A DNA stretch of 40,667 nucleotides from Ichthyobacteriaceae bacterium (GTDB taxonomy: Bacteria; Bacteroidota; Bacteroidia; Flavobacteriales; JADGDT01): positions 1 through 40,667 of the forward strand of contig JADGDT010000017.1 in assembly GCA_016744755.1 (NCBI GenBank), given 5' to 3'. Each line of letters opens with the position of its first letter. Positions within the stretch are counted from its first letter, which is position 1. Under the pieces are notes generated by a model. It had not been told where the DNA came from. It made no database searches and worked only from the letters and a program-made list of their open reading frames with translations. Of the stretch, positions 35,319-40,667 are shown piece after piece. The position numbers and the translations under genes were made by a program.

Positions 35319-36569
35319 TTAAACACCGGTTCTAATAGCGTCGACAGGATTCATCTTTGCCCCCATCCACGCAGGGATCATACCTGCTAACAAACCTATA
35401 GTTACCGAAATACCTATGCCTACAAATATATTTCTAGCTCCTAAAAATATATCCATTCCAGCCATATCGCTAGCCAGAAATGTCAATCCAAAAACTAAGG
35501 CAAGTCCAACTAGTCCGCCTAATAAAGAAAGCACTACTGATTCTACTAAAAACTGAGACAATATGAAGTAATTTTTTGCTCCCAAAGCTTTCTGAATACC
35601 AATAATATTCGTCCTTTCTCTAACGGAAACAAACATGATATTAGCAATGCCAAAACCACCTACCAAAATTGAGAAACCACCAATTAGTATTCCTGCCATA
35701 TTCAGAACTCCAAAAAACTGATCTAAGTTCCCTGACAATACAGACAACTCGTTTAAGGCAAAATTATCGTCTTCTCTAGGGCGCAATCTACGTATAGACC
35801 TCATCCTTCCTGTTAATTCATCTTTAAGCTGAGCCATACCCATTTCTTTCTGTGGCCTAACCATAATATACGAACCCAATCGTCCTTCATTTAGGTTATA
35901 CAATTTTCTTAAAAACCCTAACGGGACATATATCTCCTGATCTTTAGAACCTCCAATCATCGATGAGCCTTCTTTAGCAAAAACTCCAATAACTCTAAGC
36001 TTACGCCCAAATACTTTTATATATTTTCCTATGGGATCTATTTCTTCAAATAAACCCTCCGATATATCGGAACCAAGTACAGCTACCCCATTTCCATTAT
36101 TTGATTCGGTACTAGAAAAGAATCTACCTGCAGACAAATCCATGGCTCCAAAATCTTGAAAACTATTGGAAACTGAGACTACTTGCACATCGGACACAGA
36201 ATTATTTGTGTATTTAATTGTTTGTCCTTTTGGATATACAGCCATTGCAATAGCATCGGCTTTAGAAAAGGTTTTTGTAAGTTTTTGAAAGTCTTTATAG
36301 GTAGGATTAGGTCTATTCATATATTTCCACCAGGGAGAATTACCTCCGCCTCCCCATGGCCATTTCTGAACATAAACAACATCATCTCCTAGATCGGAAA
36401 GTTCGCCTCTAACATTAGTTTCAAGAGAATCAACAGCTGCTAAAACAGCAATAATTGCAAATATTCCTATGGTAACTCCTAAGAGAGAGAGTAATGTTCT
36501 CAATTTATTTGTCAGCAAAGAATGTAGGGCAAAAAACACACTTTCTTTAAGAATTCTCAACAATATCAT
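35319..36569 (-). CDS. ABC transporter permease, MacB/FtsX family
   Basis: Inner-membrane mechanotransmitting permease, 416 residues. The fold is typical: N-terminal membrane segment (about 20-46, TLLSLLGVTIGIFAIIAVLA), a large periplasmic MacB-type domain (about 47-285), then three membrane segments (about 288-318, 338-372, 378-403). The FtsX signature includes SVRERTNIIGIQKALGAK and the C-terminal PAWMGAKMNPVDAIRTGV. The partner ATPase and membrane-fusion protein are not in the window, so the substrate cannot be inferred; lipoprotein release, peptide or toxin efflux are all possible. A glycine/tryptophan-rich stretch KWPWGGGGNSPWW (about 69-81) is a feature of this Bacteroidota branch as I recall it. 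Confidence 0.92.
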   Translation of the reverse strand: MILLRILKESVFFALHSLLTNKLRTLLSLLGVTIGIFAIIAVLAAVDSLETNVRGELSDLGDDVVYVQKWPWGGGGNSPWWKYMNRPNPTYKDFQKLTKTFSKADAIAMAVYPKGQTIKYTNNSVSDVQVVSVSNSFQDFGAMDLSAGRFFSSTESNNGNGVAVLGSDISEGLFEEIDPIGKYIKVFGRKLRVIGVFAKEGSSMIGGSKDQEIYVPLGFLRKLYNLNEGRLGSYIMVRPQKEMGMAQLKDELTGRMRSIRRLRPREDDNFALNELSVLSGNLDQFFGVLNMAGILIGGFSILVGGFGIANIMFVSVRERTNIIGIQKALGAKNYFILSQFLVESVVLSLLGGLVGLALVFGLTFLASDMAGMDIFLGARNIFVGIGISVTIGLLAGMIPAWMGAKMNPVDAIRTGV

Positions 36570-36869
36570 AATTCGAAATTAGTTCGATGTAAATATCTAG
36601 ATAATTTGCAGTAAAGTTTCACAAAAAAAAGTTAAAAATATTTCAGGGATACTCTCTTTAAAACACCAACACAACATCTAGTAATCGTTGAGAAAACTAT
36701 ACATTTATAATATATAAAAATATAATCTGACAATAAAAAATCTCGTTACCTAAGCCACTAATACATCACAAATATAAAAGTGAGGTTTCTACTTGTTTTT
36801 TAACCTTTTATAGTATTGCATTTATTGTATAAATACCTAAATTCGCAACCTTAATAACACAACTCAATA
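36570..36869. other. 300-base divergent intergenic region
   Basis: Separates the permease (minus) from purH (plus). It is very AT-rich. It holds the probable purH promoter at 36815-36845. No clear purine-responsive leader, riboswitch or operator palindrome was seen. Confidence 0.6.
36815..36845 (+). promoter_or_regulatory. Probable purH-mreBCD promoter
   Basis: ATTG (36815-36818), 19 bases, then TAAATTCG (36838-36845), one base off TAnnTTTG. Transcription would begin about 17-20 bases before the purH ATG. Confidence 0.45.
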
Positions 36870-38402
36870 ATGGAAAATATTAAAAAGGCGAAGGGAGCAT
36901 TAATCTCTGTATTTCACAAGGATGGCTTAGAGCCAATTGTAAGAGAATTACATAAAAATGGTGTTACAATTTACTCAACAGGAGGAACAGAAAAATTCAT
37001 CAACGATTTAGGCATCGACGTTGTAGCTGTTGAAGATTTAACTACCTACCCTTCAATTTTAGGAGGTCGAGTAAAAACACTCCACCCAAAAGTATTTGGA
37101 GGAATACTTTCTCGCAGAGATTTTGAAGGAGACATTAAGCAAGTAGAAGAATTTGAAATTCCTTCTATTGACATTGTAATTGTCGATTTATACCCTTTCG
37201 AAAAAACTGTTGCATCGGGTGCTCCTGAAGCAGATATTATTGAGAAAATTGACATCGGTGGTATTTCTCTTATCAGAGCTGCTGCTAAAAATTTTAAAGA
37301 CGTATTAATAGTTTCAGAAATGAGTCAATACGCAGAAGTATTTGACATTCTTTCCACTCAGGAAGCAGGAACTACTTTGCCACAAAGAAAGACATTTGCT
37401 TCAAAAGCTTTTAATGTTTCTTCTCACTACGACAGTGCTATATTCAATTACTTCAACCAAGAAGAAAAAGAAGAAGTTTTGAAAATAAGCGAAACAAGTG
37501 CAAACGTTCTTCGCTACGGAGAAAACCCTCATCAAAAAGGCATCTTCTTTGGCGATTTAGAGGCAATGTTCGACAAGCTTCACGGAAAAGAATTATCTTA
37601 TAATAATTTACTTGATGTTGATGGTGCCGTGCAATTGATGGCAGAATTTAAGGACAACGATCCTACTTTTGCTATACTTAAACACAACAACGCTTGTGGA
37701 TTGGCAACTCGCTCTAATCTTAAGCAAGCTTATGTTGATGCTTTAGCTGGAGATCCTACATCTGCATTTGGAGGTGTACTTATAGCTAACAAAGAAATTG
37801 ACTTAGATACTGCAGAAGAGATTAATAAATTATTCTGCGAAGTTGTTATTGCTCCATATTATACTGGTGAAGCTTTAGAAAAATTAAAATCTAAGAAAAA
37901 TAGAATCATTCTTGTTCAAAAAGATGCTACATTGCCAACAAAACAAGTAAGAACAATTTTGAACGGAATTTTAGAGCAAGACAAAAATATGATTACAGAC
38001 CAAAAAGAGGATCTGAAATCTGTTACTAACATTGCTCCTACCGATACTGAAATTAACGATTTATTGTTTGCTTCAAAAATATGTAAGCACACAAAATCAA
38101 ACACTATTGTTTTAGCAAAAAACAATCAACTTATTGCCTCGGGTACTGGACAAACATCGCGTATAGACGCACTAAATCAAGCTATACATAAAGCACAATC
38201 TTTCGGATTTGATTTAGACAAAGCTGTAATGGCTTCTGATGCATTTTTCCCTTTCCCTGATGCGGTAGAGACTGCAAACAAAGCAGGTATTCATTCTGTA
38301 ATTCAACCAGGAGGATCAATAAAAGATCAACTTTCTATTGATTACTGCAACGAGAACGGAATGGCTATGGTAATGACAGGAACAAGACATTTTAAGCACT
38401 AA
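36870..38402 (+). CDS. purH: Bifunctional AICAR transformylase / IMP cyclohydrolase
   Basis: Catalyses the last two steps of de novo IMP synthesis in the cytoplasm. It has 510 residues. The N-terminal MGS-like cyclohydrolase domain covers about 1-130 (KGALISVFHKDGLEPIVREL, YSTGGTEKFINDLGI, GGRVKTLHPKVFGGIL). The AICAR transformylase domain follows with RYGENPHQKGIFFG and the catalytic ILKHNNACGLA, and the C-terminal SDAFFPFPDAVETANKAGI and QPGGSIKDQ. First gene of an apparent unit with mreBCD, 26 bases upstream of mreB. This linkage is common in flavobacteria. Confidence 0.97.
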   Translation: MENIKKAKGALISVFHKDGLEPIVRELHKNGVTIYSTGGTEKFINDLGIDVVAVEDLTTYPSILGGRVKTLHPKVFGGILSRRDFEGDIKQVEEFEIPSIDIVIVDLYPFEKTVASGAPEADIIEKIDIGGISLIRAAAKNFKDVLIVSEMSQYAEVFDILSTQEAGTTLPQRKTFASKAFNVSSHYDSAIFNYFNQEEKEEVLKISETSANVLRYGENPHQKGIFFGDLEAMFDKLHGKELSYNNLLDVDGAVQLMAEFKDNDPTFAILKHNNACGLATRSNLKQAYVDALAGDPTSAFGGVLIANKEIDLDTAEEINKLFCEVVIAPYYTGEALEKLKSKKNRIILVQKDATLPTKQVRTILNGILEQDKNMITDQKEDLKSVTNIAPTDTEINDLLFASKICKHTKSNTIVLAKNNQLIASGTGQTSRIDALNQAIHKAQSFGFDLDKAVMASDAFFPFPDAVETANKAGIHSVIQPGGSIKDQLSIDYCNENGMAMVMTGTRHFKH

Positions 38403-38428
38403 TATCAAAATAATAAATCAATAGCAAT

Positions 38429-39454
38429 ATGGGCTTTTTCGATTTTATGACAGAAGATATAGCGATTGATTTGGGAACAGCCAACACTTTGATCATTCAC
38501 AATGACAAAGTGGTGGTTGACAGCCCATCTATTGTTGCTATTGACAGAACAAATAATAAAGTAATTGCGGTTGGTAGAGATGCTAGCCAAATGCAGGGTA
38601 AAACACACGAGGACATAAAAACAATACGCCCTTTGAAAGATGGTGTAATTGCCGATTTCCAAGCTTCGGAATACATGATTAGAGAATTAATCAAAAGTAT
38701 ACCTGGGATAAAGAAAAGACTTTTTACACCTTCGCTACGAATGGTAATTTGTATTCCTTCGGGAATTACTGAGGTTGAAAAACGCGCCGTTCGAGATTCT
38801 GCTGAGCATGTAAATGCAAAAGAGATATACATGATACAAGAACCTATGGCAGCGGCTATTGGTATTGGTATTGATGTTACTCAACCTAAAGGAAACATGA
38901 TAATTGATATTGGTGGTGGTACAACAGAAATTGCAGTAATTGCACTTGGAGGTATTGTTGCTGATAAATCTATTAAAGTTGCAGGTGATATTTTCACTAA
39001 CGACATTAGTTATTACATGCGTACTCAACACAATCTTTATGTTGGCGAACGTACTGCTGAAAAAATTAAGATAGAGATTGGTTCTGCCATTACCGAATTA
39101 GAGAATCCGCCTGATCCTATGGATGTACAAGGTAGAGATCTATTAACAGGTAAGCCAAAGCAGATAACAATAAACTACAAAGAAATTGCAAAAGCATTAG
39201 ATAAGTCTATACTTAGAGTTGAAGATGCTGTGATGGAAGCGTTATCTTCTACTCCTCCAGAATTATCAGCAGATATTTACAACACTGGCATCTATTTAGC
39301 TGGTGGTGGATCTATGCTACGTGGACTAGACAGACGTATTTCTCAGAAAACAGAACTCCCTGTTTTTATTGCCGAGGATCCATTAAGAGCAGTGGTTAGA
39401 GGTACAGGTATTGCACTAAAAAACATAAACAAATTCAACTTCTTGTTGAAATAA
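38429..39454 (+). CDS. mreB: Rod shape-determining protein MreB
   Basis: Actin-like ATPase that guides lateral wall synthesis under the inner membrane. It has 341 residues. Phosphate-1 loop IDLGTANTLI (12-21), phosphate-2 loop IDIGGGTTEIAVI (around 158-170), and the adenosine motif LAGGGSMLRGLDRRI. The ATG at 38429 gives the usual MGFFDFMTEDIAIDLG start, whose short N-terminal hydrophobic stretch can act in membrane contact. 23 bases before mreC. Confidence 0.98.
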   Translation: MGFFDFMTEDIAIDLGTANTLIIHNDKVVVDSPSIVAIDRTNNKVIAVGRDASQMQGKTHEDIKTIRPLKDGVIADFQASEYMIRELIKSIPGIKKRLFTPSLRMVICIPSGITEVEKRAVRDSAEHVNAKEIYMIQEPMAAAIGIGIDVTQPKGNMIIDIGGGTTEIAVIALGGIVADKSIKVAGDIFTNDISYYMRTQHNLYVGERTAEKIKIEIGSAITELENPPDPMDVQGRDLLTGKPKQITINYKEIAKALDKSILRVEDAVMEALSSTPPELSADIYNTGIYLAGGGSMLRGLDRRISQKTELPVFIAEDPLRAVVRGTGIALKNINKFNFLLK

Positions 39455-39477
39455 TATTAACCGGGTAATTAACTGAT

Positions 39478-40314
39478 ATGCAGCAACTGATAAATTTTCT
39501 TGCAAAGAGAAAATACATATTTTTGTTTCTTTTCATTCAGTTAATTACTCTCTGGTTAACTATCCAAAATAAAGATTACCACAAAAGTACATTCATTAAT
39601 TCTACAGGTGATTTTGTTGGTTCTATTTATTCTAAAGTTAATAACTTAGATAAATACCTAGACCTGCACGAAGAAAACATAAGACTTACTGAGGAAAATT
39701 CTAAACTGCACTCCATGCTGGCATCCTCTATGGTAGAGGTTAATGCTAGTTTCAAATCTCATTCTGATACTAATGCTTTAAAAATTGTACAGAAATACCA
39801 ATTTACAGAATCCGAAGTAATAAACAATTCGTTTATACGCCGAAATAACCACATTACAATAAGTAAGGGTTTAAAAAATGGCATTAACGATGGTGATGGT
39901 GTAGTAACTTCAAACGGAATAATTGGAGTGATAGAAAGTACTGGCGAAAACTACTCTAGCGTAATTTCTATACTCAACAAAAACTTACAGGTAAACGCAA
40001 AACTTAAAAACTCTAATTACTTTGGGTCATTATCTTGGCCAGGAAAAGATAGAAGTAATTTTTTGCTAAGCGACATTCCTAAAGAAGCACTTTTTAGCCT
40101 TGGAGATACTGTAATTACAGGTGGATATTCTACTATTTTTCCTGAAGGTATAAATATTGGTGTTATTGAAAAATTTGAAATTCTAGAAAATCAAAACTAT
40201 TACAACATTGTAGTAAGACCTTTTTTAGATTATGCGAATGTGAAATCAGTTTATGTAATTAAAAATCTTCAGCAAGAACAAATAAAAGAACTTGAGAGCA
40301 AAAGAAAGGATTAA
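39478..40314 (+). CDS. mreC: Rod shape-determining protein MreC
   Basis: Bitopic membrane protein linking MreB to the periplasmic wall synthases. It has 278 residues. Membrane segment about 13-30 (YIFLFLFIQLITLWLTI), coiled coil about 55-82 (LDKYLDLHEENIRLTEENSK), then the beta-barrel MreC domain (NHITISKGLKNGINDGDGVV, GVIGVIES-like NGIIGVIESTGENYSSV, LGDTVITGGYSTIFPEGINI). The stop overlaps the mreD start by one base (TAATG). Confidence 0.95.
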   Translation: MQQLINFLAKRKYIFLFLFIQLITLWLTIQNKDYHKSTFINSTGDFVGSIYSKVNNLDKYLDLHEENIRLTEENSKLHSMLASSMVEVNASFKSHSDTNALKIVQKYQFTESEVINNSFIRRNNHITISKGLKNGINDGDGVVTSNGIIGVIESTGENYSSVISILNKNLQVNAKLKNSNYFGSLSWPGKDRSNFLLSDIPKEALFSLGDTVITGGYSTIFPEGINIGVIEKFEILENQNYYNIVVRPFLDYANVKSVYVIKNLQQEQIKELESKRKD

Positions 40315-40667
40315 TGAATAAAAATATAAACAATATATTAAGGTTTATTATTCTGTTACTAATTCAAGTAACAGTACTTAATAGAATTAATTTTGGAGGT
40401 TTTATAAACCCTCAGATTTATGTTCTTTATGTGCTTCTATTTCCATACTACAACAAGCACAAAGGCTATTTGTTGATGAGTAGTTTCTTTCTGGGTATAT
40501 CAATAGATTTCTTCATGAATTCTGGAGGAATTAATGCTTTCTCACTCACGCTTATTGCATATTTAAGGCAAGATATTTTTAATATAATTATTGGTAAACA
40601 GGACAAAAATGAAAGTTTATCTTTTCATGATATTCCAGTTACTAAAGCAATAACCTATATTCTAATA
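40314..40667 (+). CDS. mreD: Rod shape-determining protein MreD (3' end cut by window edge)
   Basis: Small inner-membrane protein of the elongasome. 118 codons are present, starting MNKNINNILRFIILLLIQVT. Several hydrophobic segments are seen (about 8-24, 33-44, 52-68, 75-86), with GISIDFFMNSGGINAFSLTL, typical of Bacteroidota MreD. It shares one base with the mreC stop. The frame is open to the edge; about 50 residues are missing. PBP2 (mrdA) and rodA would be expected next. Confidence 0.9.
   Translation, partial: MNKNINNILRFIILLLIQVTVLNRINFGGFINPQIYVLYVLLFPYYNKHKGYLLMSSFFLGISIDFFMNSGGINAFSLTLIAYLRQDIFNIIIGKQDKNESLSFHDIPVTKAITYILI

Overview
The window comes from a low-GC Bacteroidota genome, most likely class Flavobacteriia. 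The evidence is the gene order rpsL-rpsG-fusA-rpsJ-S10/spc/alpha-rplQ-carA-eno, the linkage purH-mreB-mreC-mreD, a type IX secretion substrate with a gliding-motility C-terminal domain next to PorP/SprF, an exosortase of the XrtF type, Bacteroidota promoters of the form TTTG-N19-TAnnTTTG, and the lack of clear Shine-Dalgarno sites. No rRNA, tRNA or CRISPR array was seen.

Layout. Bases 1-5640 hold part of a type II-C CRISPR-Cas locus on the minus strand: cas9 (1366 codons), then cas1, cut by the left edge. A RAYT-type Y1 transposase gene with three look-alike palindromes sits between them, one palindrome lying inside its own reading frame. A tracrRNA gene, recognised by a nexus-like tail and a strong terminator, is on the plus strand directly beside the cas9 start. 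Bases 5769-5999 encode a small VF530/DUF2132 protein. Bases 6000-6246 hold a structured intergenic element and a pair of duplicated hairpins, the first of which terminates eno.

Bases 6247-25988 are one long minus-strand block of translation genes. A clear promoter at 25958-25988 precedes rpsL-rpsG-fusA-rpsJ. A 156-base structured gap follows, then rplC through rplQ without a sizeable break. A terminator closes rplQ, and carA-eno form a separate two-gene unit. The genes supply the ribosome, EF-G, SecY, IF-1 and the RNA polymerase alpha subunit.

Bases 26215-30001 hold a small membrane/coiled-coil ORF, a GWxTD-domain lipoprotein (plus) and an XrtF exosortase (minus). Bases 28499-34776 are a type IX secretion pair: a 1588-residue adhesin-like substrate with about 16 Ig-like repeats, followed by a PorP/SprF protein that carries a SPOR-like C-terminus. 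A MacB/FtsX-type permease follows (minus), then purH-mreBCD (plus), with mreD cut by the right edge.

The most unusual parts are the palindrome-bearing RAYT inside the Cas9 locus, the overlap of the tracrRNA gene with any possible cas9 leader, an in-frame duplication in the C-terminal part of Cas9, the structured rplC leader, and the intergenic structured element at 6045-6155.
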